Shown in pieces: positions 15,273 through 22,513 of a stretch of 36,238 nucleotides of DNA. The stretch covers positions 1-36,238 of the forward strand of contig CAAEFF010000126.1 of NCBI GenBank assembly GCA_900755085.1, given 5' to 3'. The stretch comes from an uncultured Streptococcus sp. GTDB lineage: Bacteria > Bacillota > Bacilli > Lactobacillales > Streptococcaceae. Every line of letters begins with the position of its first letter. Position 1 is the first letter of the stretch. Made by a program: the position numbers and the translations under genes. The notes below the pieces were generated by a model. That model ran no database searches. It worked only from the letters and a program-made list of their open reading frames with translations, and had not been told where the DNA came from.

Positions 15273-16000
15273 AAGAATTTATTGCAAGCTTTATTGATCA
15301 AAAAGAACTAAGTGAAAATTCTCAGTCAGCCTATTTCTATGATTTGGACCAGTTTATCGAGTCGATCCATGGGAAAGTGACGCCGACGAATTTGAGAATT
15401 TACCAAGCTTCGATTAAAGATTTTAAACCGGCGGTTCAAAAACGAAAATTATCCGCCGTCAACCAATTTTTATATTATTTGTATCAAGAACGCTTTATTT
15501 CTGAATACCATCGTTTGGTTTTGCCTAAAATTCAACCGGCCAAGACCCATGATCGGGAATTGTTGGATCTAACCCATTTTTGGGGAGAATCAACCAACCC
15601 ACAGGGACGCTTGATGGCCTTATTGATTCTGGAGATGGGCTTATTGCCAAGTGAGATCCTCCAAGTCAAGGTCGAAGATATTCAGCTGGACTTTCATGTC
15701 ATTCGAGTGGGCAAAGATGGCCAAAAACGGGTTTTAAAAGTTCCAGAACCTTTACTGGATGAGTTGCAACTCTTCCTAGATGGTGTTTATCTCTTTGATA
15801 ATAAAGGAAAATCCTACTCCCGTCAGTGGGGATTCCGACAATTAGAAGCCTTCTTGATCGAAAAAGGCAACCAAGACCTTTCGGCGCAATCGATTCGTGA
15901 GCAGTATATTTTGAAACAACGTGAACTCGGTGTGGATCTCTTTAGTATTGCGCGTGAATTGGGCCTAAAAACGATGGTGACATTAGAAAAATATAAATAA
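15269..16000 (+). CDS. XerD-like tyrosine recombinase homologue, apparently degenerate
   Basis: A 243-residue protein with the two-domain layout of tyrosine recombinases: an N-terminal SAM-like core-binding region (residues about 1-75), then a catalytic-type domain. Key residues are missing. The first Arg of the TGLRxSE motif is replaced in MGLLPSEIL, the HxLRH box reads QSIRE, and the LGH His is Leu in LGLKTMVT; the final Tyr (LEKYK) and the box II Arg remain. It matches the streptococcal XerD-like family, distinct from XerS, the streptococcal dif recombinase. It is probably not a recombinase. It is coupled to cbpB (ATGA) and scpA (TAATG). Confidence 0.88.
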   Translation: MKEFIASFIDQKELSENSQSAYFYDLDQFIESIHGKVTPTNLRIYQASIKDFKPAVQKRKLSAVNQFLYYLYQERFISEYHRLVLPKIQPAKTHDRELLDLTHFWGESTNPQGRLMALLILEMGLLPSEILQVKVEDIQLDFHVIRVGKDGQKRVLKVPEPLLDELQLFLDGVYLFDNKGKSYSRQWGFRQLEAFLIEKGNQDLSAQSIREQYILKQRELGVDLFSIARELGLKTMVTLEKYK

Positions 16001-16719
16001 TGGATATTAAAATTAAAGATTTTGAAGGGCCTTTGGACCTTTTGCTCCACTTGGTCTCTAAATACCAGATGGATATCTATGAGGTCCCCTTGATTGAGGT
16101 GATCGAGCAGTATTTGGCTTATCTGGCGACTCTCCAGGCTATGAAACTAGAGGTAGCAGGGGAATACATGCTGATGGCTAGTCAACTAACCTTGATCAAG
16201 AGTCGAAGACTTCTTCCTAAAGTTGCAGAGGAGATGGATGAAGTAGAGGATCTAGAGCAGGACCTCCTTTCTCAATTGGAAGAGTACCGTACTTACAAGC
16301 AATTAGGAGAGTTGATGGCCTCCCAGCACGAGGAGCGCGCCCTCTATTATTCAAAACCAAAGATGGAATTGATTTATGACGATACCGAATTACTTCATGA
16401 TCGCACCACGGTGGATCTTTTCTTGGCTTTCTCAAAACTATTGACCAAGAAAAAAGAAGAATTCCGTCAGAACCATACAACCATTGTAAAGGATGAATAC
16501 AAGATTGAAGATCTGATGGATCAGCTGCGTCACCGATTCCACGAGCGCTCACAAGTTCTCTTGCAGGACTTGTTTCTAGAAGCAGCGGATCTCCAAGAGG
16601 TCATTACTCTATTTCTTGCAACCCTTGAATTGATCAAGATTCAAGAGGTCACAGTGGTACAGGATACGGCTTTTGGAGAAATTTACTTAAATAGGATTGA
16701 ACATGAGCAAATTAGCTGA
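16000..16719 (+). CDS. scpA: Segregation and condensation protein A (kleisin)
   Basis: A 239-residue kleisin that bridges the SMC dimer and recruits ScpB for chromosome condensation and segregation. The N-terminal signature FEGPLDLLLHLVSKYQMDIYE and the following EYMLMASQLTLIKSRRLLP are diagnostic. The middle is acidic and coiled (EDLEQDLLSQLEEYRTYK), and the C-terminal winged helix binds the SMC head. Start and preceding stop overlap as TAATG. scpB begins 17 bp before its end. Confidence 0.97.
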   Translation: MDIKIKDFEGPLDLLLHLVSKYQMDIYEVPLIEVIEQYLAYLATLQAMKLEVAGEYMLMASQLTLIKSRRLLPKVAEEMDEVEDLEQDLLSQLEEYRTYKQLGELMASQHEERALYYSKPKMELIYDDTELLHDRTTVDLFLAFSKLLTKKKEEFRQNHTTIVKDEYKIEDLMDQLRHRFHERSQVLLQDLFLEAADLQEVITLFLATLELIKIQEVTVVQDTAFGEIYLNRIEHEQIS

Positions 16720-17272
16720 AATAGAAGCACTCTTATTTGTAGCGGGTGAAGAAGGAATTACTGCCAGACAAATCGCAGATCTTCTCTCTTTACCCCCAAC
16801 AGGTGTGGTGCAAAGTTTAGAAAAATTAAGCCAAAAATACCAAGAGGATACAGATACCAGTCTGTGTTTGATGGAGACAGCTTCCCGTTATAAATTGGTG
16901 ACAAAGGCAGACTATGCTTCGGTTTTACGAGACTATTCTAGAACGCCTATGAACCAAAGTTTGTCTCGGGCTGCCCTTGAAACCTTGTCAATCATTGCTT
17001 ATAAGCAACCGATTACCCGCGTGGAGGTAGATGATATTCGAGGTGTCAATTCCAGTGGTGCCATTACCAAACTACTGTCATTTGATCTGATCCGCGAAGA
17101 TGGAAAAAAAGAAGTCCTCGGGCGTCCGAATTTGTATGTCACGACCGAGTATTTTTTGGATTATATGGGGATCAATCATTTGGAGGAATTGCCAAAGGTT
17201 GAGGAAGTGGACATTGATCCAGAGGAAGGTCAATTATTTTCAGAGAGAACAGAGGAACTAGATGAGAATTAA
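16703..17272 (+). CDS. scpB: Segregation and condensation protein B
   Basis: A 189-residue tandem winged-helix protein that binds ScpA in the SMC complex. Diagnostic blocks are EIEALLFVAGEEGITARQIA at the N terminus and AALETLSIIAYKQPITRVEV, then GVNSSGAITKLL and LGRPNLYVTTEYFLDYMGI. I choose ATG 16703; a TTG six bases earlier is in frame but poorer. It overlaps scpA by 17 bp and rluB by 11 bp. Confidence 0.96.
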   Translation: MSKLAEIEALLFVAGEEGITARQIADLLSLPPTGVVQSLEKLSQKYQEDTDTSLCLMETASRYKLVTKADYASVLRDYSRTPMNQSLSRAALETLSIIAYKQPITRVEVDDIRGVNSSGAITKLLSFDLIREDGKKEVLGRPNLYVTTEYFLDYMGINHLEELPKVEEVDIDPEEGQLFSERTEELDEN

Positions 17273-17993
17273 CAAATATATTGCCCATGCAGGCGTGGCT
17301 AGTCGTCGTAAGGCCGAAGAACTGATCAAGCAAGGCTTGGTGACGGTCAATGGCCAAGTCGTACGTGAATTAGCGACCATCATTAAAACCGGTGATCAGG
17401 TTGAAGTAGAAGGGACTCCAATCTATAACGAAGAAAAGGTCTACTATCTTTTAAATAAGCCACGTGGTGTCATCTCTAGTGTATCGGATGATAAAGGGCG
17501 GACAACAGTCGTTGACATTTTATCTCAAATACCAGAGCGTATCTACCCTGTAGGACGTTTGGACTGGGATACATCTGGTGTCTTGATTTTAACCAATGAT
17601 GGCGATTTTACAGATGAGATGATTCACCCACGAAATGAAATTGATAAGGTCTATGTGGCGCGTGTCAAAGGGATTGCTAATAAGGAAAACTTGCGTCCCT
17701 TGACGCGAGGAGTGACCATTGATGGAAAGAAAACCAAGCCAGCGACTTACGAGATCTTAAAAGTGGATGTCGAAAAAAACCGTTCAGTGGTTCAGTTGAC
17801 CATTCATGAAGGGCGCAACCACCAGGTCAAGAAGATGTTTGAAGCTGTGGGACTTTTAGTGGATAAACTCTCCCGGACCCAATTTGGAAATTTGGATGTC
17901 TCAGGATTACGTCCGGGTGAATACCGCCGCTTGAACAAAAAAGAAATCAGCCAGCTGCACAATCTAGCAGTGACTAAATCTAAAAAAGCATGA
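17262..17993 (+). CDS. rluB: Large-subunit rRNA pseudouridine synthase RluB
   Basis: A 243-residue RsuA/RluB-family pseudouridine synthase that modifies helix 93 of 23S rRNA. The N-terminal S4 domain (MRINKYIAHAGVASRRKAEE) is followed by the catalytic domain with YLLNKPRGVISSV and the catalytic Asp in VGRLDWDTSGVLILTNDGD. The C-terminal EGRNHQVKKMFEAVG is also conserved. Overlaps scpB by 11 bp and yidD by 4 bp (ATGA), so it is part of the murI-yidD operon. Confidence 0.95.
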   Translation: MRINKYIAHAGVASRRKAEELIKQGLVTVNGQVVRELATIIKTGDQVEVEGTPIYNEEKVYYLLNKPRGVISSVSDDKGRTTVVDILSQIPERIYPVGRLDWDTSGVLILTNDGDFTDEMIHPRNEIDKVYVARVKGIANKENLRPLTRGVTIDGKKTKPATYEILKVDVEKNRSVVQLTIHEGRNHQVKKMFEAVGLLVDKLSRTQFGNLDVSGLRPGEYRRLNKKEISQLHNLAVTKSKKA

Positions 17994-18232
17994 AAACAAT
18001 CCTGATTGCCATGGTCAGAGGATATCAAAAATGGATCTCTCCCCTATTTCCGCCTTCTTGTCGCTTTCAACCGACCTGTTCCAATTACATGATCCAAGCG
18101 ATTGAACGCTTTGGTGTGAAAGGTGTCTTGATGGGGATTGCGAGGATTCTGCGATGCCATCCTGGGACCCAAGCGGGACCAGACCCTCTGCCAGACCACT
18201 TTAGTCTGAGACGAAATGAAGAATCAAAATAG
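17990..18232 (+). CDS. yidD: Membrane protein insertion efficiency factor YidD
   Basis: An 80-residue YidD with the conserved block YQKWISPLFPPSCRFQPTCS, then YMIQAIERFGVKGVLMGIARI and RCHPGTQAGPDPLPD. The three-cysteine pattern C-x(6)-C plus RC is typical. The N-terminal amphipathic helix associates with the inner face of the membrane and assists YidC-dependent insertion. It is the last gene of the operon, overlapping rluB as ATGA, and is followed by a strong terminator. Confidence 0.96.
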   Translation: MKTILIAMVRGYQKWISPLFPPSCRFQPTCSNYMIQAIERFGVKGVLMGIARILRCHPGTQAGPDPLPDHFSLRRNEESK

Positions 18233-18243
18233 GACGGTCGCAA

Positions 18244-18294
18244 ATACACAGAAACACCCTTAGAAATTATTTTTCTAAGGGTGTTTCTGTGTAT
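18244..18294 (+). terminator. Strong bidirectional terminator yidD/trkH
   Basis: A 23-bp perfect stem: 18244-18266 pairs with 18272-18294, with loop TTATT. It lies between convergent yidD and trkH. The ends of the stem do not supply long T tracts, but the A/T-rich apical half and stability suit a two-way terminator. Confidence 0.82.
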
Positions 18295-18306
18295 ATGAGT
18301 TGTCCA

Positions 18307-19746
18307 TCAGCGCTTAGACCATGTTTTAGGGAGGAAGAGAAGAATCATTGGATAGATTTCAAGACGTCCTGCAATCATGGCCAAGGAAAGTAAGAATTTT
18401 GAAATGGGACTAAAGATGGAGAAGGTTTGACCTGTTCCAATCATAGGCCCAATGTTGTTGAAACAACTAAAGACAGCACTGACAACCGTCATGAAGTTAT
18501 TATTGTCTTGACTGACTACAAAGAGCAAGCCGATTGTGATAAAACTGTATATTGTAAAGTACTTGAGGATCTGATGCTGTGTATCCTTATCGAGTACCAT
18601 ATCATTGACATGCAAGGTTAGAACGCGATTCGGAGACAAGGTCGAAAGAACCTGATTTTTTGCGATTCGCCATAAGGTCAAGCACCGAATGACTTTAAGC
18701 CCCCCAGCGGTCGATCCAGCAGAACCACCGATGACCATCAGCATCAAGAGGATGAACTGAGAAAAGAGAGGCCATTTTTCCGTTGTTCCATAACCAAAAC
18801 CGGTGGTGGTGATGATATTGGAAACTTGGAAGAAGGAAATTTCAAAACTCTTTGCGACATTGGCATAGAGATGAAGGACATTGTAAGCGATCAAGACACT
18901 GGACACGAGGACGATGGTGATATAGGTCCGCAATTCCTCATCTTTAAAGAAGGCCTTGAATTTTCGGATCATGAGGAAGTAGTAGAGGTTAAAGTTAACC
19001 CCGAAGACTAAGACCCCGATACTGACCAAATAGGTGATCAAACTACTATTGTAGTGGGCGATCCCATCGTTAAAGACGGTAAAGCCCCCAGTACCAGCTG
19101 TCCCCATGGCGATGACAAAACTATCATAAAGGGGCATGCCAGCAAGGAAATAAAGAACCATAAAAAGGAAGAACAAGCCCAAGTACAAGAAGTAGAGGAT
19201 TTGAGCTGTATTTTTTAATTTGGAAACGACTTTCCCAAAAACTGGACCAGGAACTTCCGCCTTCATGACTTCGAGGTGGCTGTTCTTGTTATTGTCCATA
19301 ATCGCAAGGGCAAAGACCAAAACTCCCATCCCCCCAATCAAGTGGGTGAAACTGCGCCAAAAGAGGAGAGAGTGGCTGAGGACACCCACATCATCTAATA
19401 TCGTTGCCCCTGTTGTTGTAAAGCCAGAGCTAACTTCAAAGAAGGCATCGATAATGTTGGGGATTTGTCCCGAAAATACAAAGGGAAGGGCCCCGAAGAA
19501 GGACCAGAGGATCCAACAGAGTGCTACAATCAGGACTCCTTCCTTGGCATAGATATGAAAGTCTTTGGGTTTTTGAAAACTCCCAAGAAGTCCAAGCCCA
19601 AGTAAGATGGCCATGGTTGCTCCAATAGAGATAAAAACCTTGGCAGGTTCCCGATAGATTGCAGCGACCACTAGGGGAACGATTAGGAGACCTGCCTCGA
19701 TTAAGAGGAGTTTGGATAAGAGGTAACGAATCATGCTTCTATTCAT
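18307..19746 (-). CDS. trkH: TrkH/KtrB-type potassium channel subunit
   Basis: A 479-residue integral membrane subunit of a Trk/Ktr potassium uptake system. Four selectivity-filter loops are recognisable: SSGFTTTGATI, TAGTGGFTVFN, ITTTGFGYGT and CFNNIGPMIGTG, each with the conserved Gly. About ten to twelve membrane segments surround them. GAGAGGTAAG lies before ATG 19746; a second in-frame ATG follows four codons later. It is 5 bases downstream of trkA on the same strand, and both are expected to form one complex. Confidence 0.94.
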   Translation of the reverse strand: MNRSMIRYLLSKLLLIEAGLLIVPLVVAAIYREPAKVFISIGATMAILLGLGLLGSFQKPKDFHIYAKEGVLIVALCWILWSFFGALPFVFSGQIPNIIDAFFEVSSGFTTTGATILDDVGVLSHSLLFWRSFTHLIGGMGVLVFALAIMDNNKNSHLEVMKAEVPGPVFGKVVSKLKNTAQILYFLYLGLFFLFMVLYFLAGMPLYDSFVIAMGTAGTGGFTVFNDGIAHYNSSLITYLVSIGVLVFGVNFNLYYFLMIRKFKAFFKDEELRTYITIVLVSSVLIAYNVLHLYANVAKSFEISFFQVSNIITTTGFGYGTTEKWPLFSQFILLMLMVIGGSAGSTAGGLKVIRCLTLWRIAKNQVLSTLSPNRVLTLHVNDMVLDKDTQHQILKYFTIYSFITIGLLFVVSQDNNNFMTVVSAVFSCFNNIGPMIGTGQTFSIFSPISKFLLSLAMIAGRLEIYPMILLFLPKTWSKR

Positions 19747-19751
19747 CAGGC

Positions 19752-21107
19752 TTACCTCTCAAGTAGATCGTAGATTTTAGTGACATTTTGAATCAAGGTG
19801 GTCACGATAATCCGATCCCCTACCATCAAACGGTCATCCCCATTAGGGAAAATAGCCTTGCCGTCTCGAATAATGGCAGCGATCAAAACGCCCTTCTTCA
19901 ATTTCAATTCAGAGAGGGGATATTGGGTTAGTTTATTGTCTTCCTTGATTTGGAACTGCAAGGTTTCAATTCGTCCGTTTGCGACATGGTGCAAAGCTTC
20001 TAGGTTTGAGAACTGTGCATTATAGCGCCCGCGAATAAAGTGCATAATGGTGTCTACAGCGATGCGTTTTGGCGTAACGATACTGGTCATATCCTGATCG
20101 CCAATGATCTCCAACAGACTGGTCCGGTTGACTTTGGTAATGTTCTTTTTGACTCCGACAGAATCCAAGAACATGGAGGTGATGATGTTTTCTTCATCGA
20201 CTCCTGTCAAAGTAGCCACAGCATCAAAGTTATTGGCGCTCTCTTCTAAAAGAATGTCTTTAGCGGTTCCGTCTCCATGGACGACATAGAGATCAGGAAA
20301 TTCCTGACTAAAGAATTCCGCCCGTTCGCGATTGACCTCTAGGACCTTGAGATCGATTTTGCGGCGCACATCTTGAAGAATATTGAGTAGGTAGTAGGCA
20401 ATTTTCCCAGCACCAATGATCATCATGCTCTTAATGACCTGAGGGCGAACATTGTTGTGGAAGAGAACGACCTCGATTCGATTACCTGTTACGAAAATTT
20501 TGTCTTGAGGTTGCAAGACAAAGTCCCCGTTTGGAATGGTGAGTTCGTTGCCACGTTCGATTGCACAAACAATGACATTTCCGTATTTCTTTCGGAATTG
20601 GAATAGGCTCATATTGCAGAGATTGCTATCTGGCTTGATTTTAAATTCCATAAAGGCAACTCGGCCATTGGCAAAATGCTCCACAGAAAGGGCATTAGGA
20701 AAGTCAATGATATTGGCAATATAACGAGCTGTCAGCAATTCCGGATTGACAACCAAGGAGAAGCCCAAGATATTTTTTTCCTTGAAGTAGGAATTGGAAT
20801 ATTCCGGATTCCGCACCCGAACGATGGTTTCTTTGGCCCCCATTTTTTTAGCCAAAACAGCAGAAACCATGTTCACTTCGTCGTACTCGGTCATGGAAAT
20901 GAAGATATCGCAGTCTTCAACATCTGCTTGCTCCAAGATCTTGAAGTTGGCTCCATTTCCTAAAATCCCAATGATATCAAACCGTTTGGTGATATGGTTG
21001 AGAACGGATTCGTCTTTTTCGATCAAAATAACATCGTGGTTTTCAGCAACGAGAGAACGACAAAGGGCCGTTCCGACCTTTCCTCCACCAACAACAATAA
21101 TTTTCAT
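19752..21107 (-). CDS. trkA: Trk potassium uptake regulatory subunit (two RCK modules)
   Basis: A 451-residue cytoplasmic gating subunit with two tandem TrkA_N/TrkA_C (RCK) modules. The first Rossmann motif is IIVVGGGKVGTALCRSL at the N terminus with acidic IEKDE; the second is MMIIGAGKIAYYLLNIL near residue 230. Each binds NAD(H) or nucleotide, and the RCK_C parts (FMEFKIKPDSN and LQFQIKEDN) are sites for ligand binding in relatives, including cyclic-di-AMP in some; that is not demonstrable here. TGGAGGT provides a strong ribosome-binding site. An inverted repeat lies immediately upstream. Confidence 0.94.
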   Translation of the reverse strand: MKIIVVGGGKVGTALCRSLVAENHDVILIEKDESVLNHITKRFDIIGILGNGANFKILEQADVEDCDIFISMTEYDEVNMVSAVLAKKMGAKETIVRVRNPEYSNSYFKEKNILGFSLVVNPELLTARYIANIIDFPNALSVEHFANGRVAFMEFKIKPDSNLCNMSLFQFRKKYGNVIVCAIERGNELTIPNGDFVLQPQDKIFVTGNRIEVVLFHNNVRPQVIKSMMIIGAGKIAYYLLNILQDVRRKIDLKVLEVNRERAEFFSQEFPDLYVVHGDGTAKDILLEESANNFDAVATLTGVDEENIITSMFLDSVGVKKNITKVNRTSLLEIIGDQDMTSIVTPKRIAVDTIMHFIRGRYNAQFSNLEALHHVANGRIETLQFQIKEDNKLTQYPLSELKLKKGVLIAAIIRDGKAIFPNGDDRLMVGDRIIVTTLIQNVTKIYDLLER

Positions 21108-21118
21108 AGATTACCTCC

Positions 21119-21141
21119 AGAGTATGCTTCTATCATACTCT
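21119..21141 (-). promoter_or_regulatory. Inverted repeat upstream of trkA
   Basis: AGAGTATG (21119-21126) and CATACTCT (21134-21141) form an 8-bp inverted repeat with a 7-base spacer, directly before the trkA ribosome-binding site. On the trkA strand it contains TATGAT, a possible -10, so it may be an operator over the promoter or a small hairpin next to the ribosome-binding site. Confidence 0.4.
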
Positions 21142-21245
21142 ATTTTCAAGAAAAATTCATCTTTTTTAAGGACTTTCTGGAGGAATTTGAGAAGCTAAGA
21201 ACAAGTAGGAAAAATCTTCAAAAGAGTAGAACTAGGAAGGATTGA

Positions 21246-21262
21246 AAACTTTGATAAAGTTT
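21246..21262. promoter_or_regulatory. Small palindrome between trkA and trmL
   Basis: AAACTTT-GAT-AAAGTTT, centred about 32 bases before the trmL -35. It could be an operator. Otherwise the 21142-21285 stretch is A-rich and I see no gene in it. Confidence 0.25.
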
Positions 21263-21285
21263 CTTAAAAAAATCTAAAAAAACTA

Positions 21286-21313
21286 TTGACAGGAGCTTCA
21301 AAAGTGATATACT
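21286..21313 (+). promoter_or_regulatory. Promoter of the trmL leader
   Basis: TTGACA (21286-21291), a 16-base spacer and TATACT (21308-21313) preceded by TGA, an extended -10. The predicted transcript start is near 21320. Confidence 0.78.
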
Positions 21314-21319
21314 TAGAAA

Positions 21320-21420
21320 GTACCTTCGTTGATTTACCTCAAACCTGTTGTGAGTTAAGTTAATGAAGCTGTAACCACGCTGTTTGCTGAGCTTGACTCC
21401 GGGCAGTGTGGCTATTTTTT
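21320..21420 (+). ncRNA. Structured leader with terminator before trmL (23S-methyl-motif-like)
   Basis: The ~120-nt leader holds one long stem, 21324-21341 with 21351-21368 (17 of 18 positions paired, including G-U), with the nine-base loop AACCTGTTG. A terminator follows: CCACGCTG (21375-21382) with CAGTGTGG (21404-21411) and a T run at 21414-21421. A large stem followed by a terminator before an RNA methyltransferase is the described layout of the Lactobacillales 23S-methyl RNA motif; assignment is from memory of that description, not from an alignment. It probably controls trmL by attenuation. Confidence 0.6.
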
Positions 21421-21439
21421 TATCAGAAAGAGATCGAGT

Positions 21440-21982
21440 ATGAATATTGAAGAACTGGACTACCAAGAGTCAGCGGCTCAAAACCACATCGTCTTGTTCC
21501 AACCTCAGATTCCACAAAATACGGGAAATATTGCACGGACTTGTGCGGCGACCAATTCCCCCTTGCATATCATTCGCCCCATGGCTTTTCCGATCGATGA
21601 TCGCAAGATGAAGCGAGCAGGACTCGATTATTGGGACAAGCTGGATGTCCGTTTCTATGATAGCTTAGAAGAGTTTATGGAAGTAGCGCGTGACGGTCAG
21701 GTGCACTTGGTGTCTAAGTTTGCAAATCAGACCTATTCGGACGTTTCTTATCAGGATGGGAAGTCCCATTATTTCTTGTTTGGACGCGAGGATAAAGGAT
21801 TGCCGGAAGATTTTATGCGCCAGCACGAAGAGAAGGCCATTCGCATTCCGATGAATGATGAGCATGTCCGGAGTTTAAATGTCTCTAATACCGTCTGTAT
21901 GATTGTCTATGAAGCGCTTCGCCAGCAAGGGTTTAAGGGGCTGGAGTTGAGCCATCGTTATGAGCACGACAAGCTCAAATAA
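21440..21982 (+). CDS. trmL: tRNA (cytidine/uridine-34 2'-O)-methyltransferase TrmL
   Basis: A 180-residue SPOUT enzyme that methylates the wobble ribose of tRNA-Leu isoacceptors. Motif 1 is FQPQIPQNTGNIARTCAATN, motif 2 FLFGREDKGLPEDF and motif 3 IPMNDEHVRSLNVSNTVCMI, the last forming the knot. An N-terminal extension of about 15 residues (MNIEELDYQESAAQN) precedes the core. The ribosome-binding site is weak (GAGATCGAG), in line with control by the upstream leader. A terminator follows, overlapping the next promoter. Confidence 0.93.
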   Translation: MNIEELDYQESAAQNHIVLFQPQIPQNTGNIARTCAATNSPLHIIRPMAFPIDDRKMKRAGLDYWDKLDVRFYDSLEEFMEVARDGQVHLVSKFANQTYSDVSYQDGKSHYFLFGREDKGLPEDFMRQHEEKAIRIPMNDEHVRSLNVSNTVCMIVYEALRQQGFKGLELSHRYEHDKLK

Positions 21983-22027
21983 TAACGAAAAATTAAAATA
22001 CGAACGATGTAATCTATTAAGTTACAA

Positions 22028-22052
22028 AAACTTGCCACGGCAGGTTTTTTTT
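22028..22052 (+). terminator. trmL terminator
   Basis: AAACTTGCC and GGCAGGTTT form the stem, closing a small loop, with eight T after it. The -35 of the riboswitch promoter (TTGCCA) lies inside this stem. Confidence 0.8.
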
Positions 22053-22060
22053 GTTATGAT
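22033..22060 (+). promoter_or_regulatory. Promoter of the FMN riboswitch-ribU transcript
   Basis: TTGCCA (22033-22038), 16 bases, then TATGAT (22055-22060) preceded by TGT, an extended -10. The predicted start near 22067 coincides with the first base of the aptamer. Confidence 0.7.
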
Positions 22061-22066
22061 TAAGAA

Positions 22067-22292
22067 GTCTTCAGGGCAGGGTGTAATTCCCGACCGGCGG
22101 TGACTTTTATTAGGAAATGTTCTTTTTCTTTTCTACTTTGTTGCCAAGCTTTGCCTAACTAGAAGTTATGCCTAGAGCTTGTCGCCTCATCTAAAAGAAA
22201 ATCTCCATTTCCATTCTCTAAAAGAAGTCCGCGAGCGCAAGCTGATGTGGTGTGATTCCACAACCGACAGTATAGTCTGGATGGGAGAAGAC
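22067..22292 (+). ncRNA. FMN riboswitch (RFN element) with enlarged variable arm
   Basis: Conserved RFN blocks are read directly: TCTTCAGGGCAGGGTG, AATTCCCGACCGGCGGTGAC, AGTCCGCGAGCG, CTGATGTGGTGTGATTCCAC, ACCGACAGTATAGTCTGGAT and GGGAGAAGAC. Helix P1 is GTCTTC (22067-22072) with GAAGAC (22087 + 200, i.e. 22287-22292). The variable arm between the GGCGGT and AGTCCGCG blocks is about 120 nt, much longer than the usual few tens. FMN binding should lower expression of the riboflavin transporter downstream. Confidence 0.95.
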
Positions 22293-22513
22293 GAGAGACG
22301 AATAGACTAACAGCTATTCTGATCTGTTTAGAGCTGATGCATGGGAATAAAACGTTAGTGGCTGAGATTGACTAGCGACATGTTTCGATGGAAAGTAGCT
22401 AAAGTAACTAGAATAGTTTCTAGTTTAAGCTTTGTTTAAATAGTTTAGAGTAGAATGATGGGGTAGACGTCTTTCCAGCTTCTCTAATTTTTTAAAAATT
22501 GGAGGAACCTGTT
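22293..22513 (+). promoter_or_regulatory. Long expression platform of the FMN riboswitch
   Basis: About 220 nt lie between the aptamer and ribU. A likely terminator is AGAG-T-AG (22447-22453) with CT-T-CTCT (22479-22485), an inner TGG/CCA and then TTTTTT (22488-22493). The 3' strand of P1 (GAGAAG) is complementary to CTTCTC inside the terminator, giving the antiterminator when FMN is absent. A further hairpin, ACTAGAA/TTTCTAGT, lies at about 22410-22430. No coding potential is seen. Confidence 0.6.

Noticed and set aside
15269..16000. Prophage or integrative-element integrase
   Set aside because: The tyrosine-recombinase homologue lacks catalytic residues and is locked by overlaps into a housekeeping operon; no attachment-site repeats or phage genes are nearby.
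20676..21245. Several plus-strand frames antisense to trkA and in the trkA-trmL gap
   Set aside because: All overlap trkA in shadow frames or lack start signals. The gap itself is promoter, palindrome and leader sequence.
22067..22292. Other riboswitch classes (preQ1-II, TPP) before ribU
   Set aside because: The RFN consensus blocks match throughout and fit the riboflavin transporter downstream; no block of the alternatives is present.
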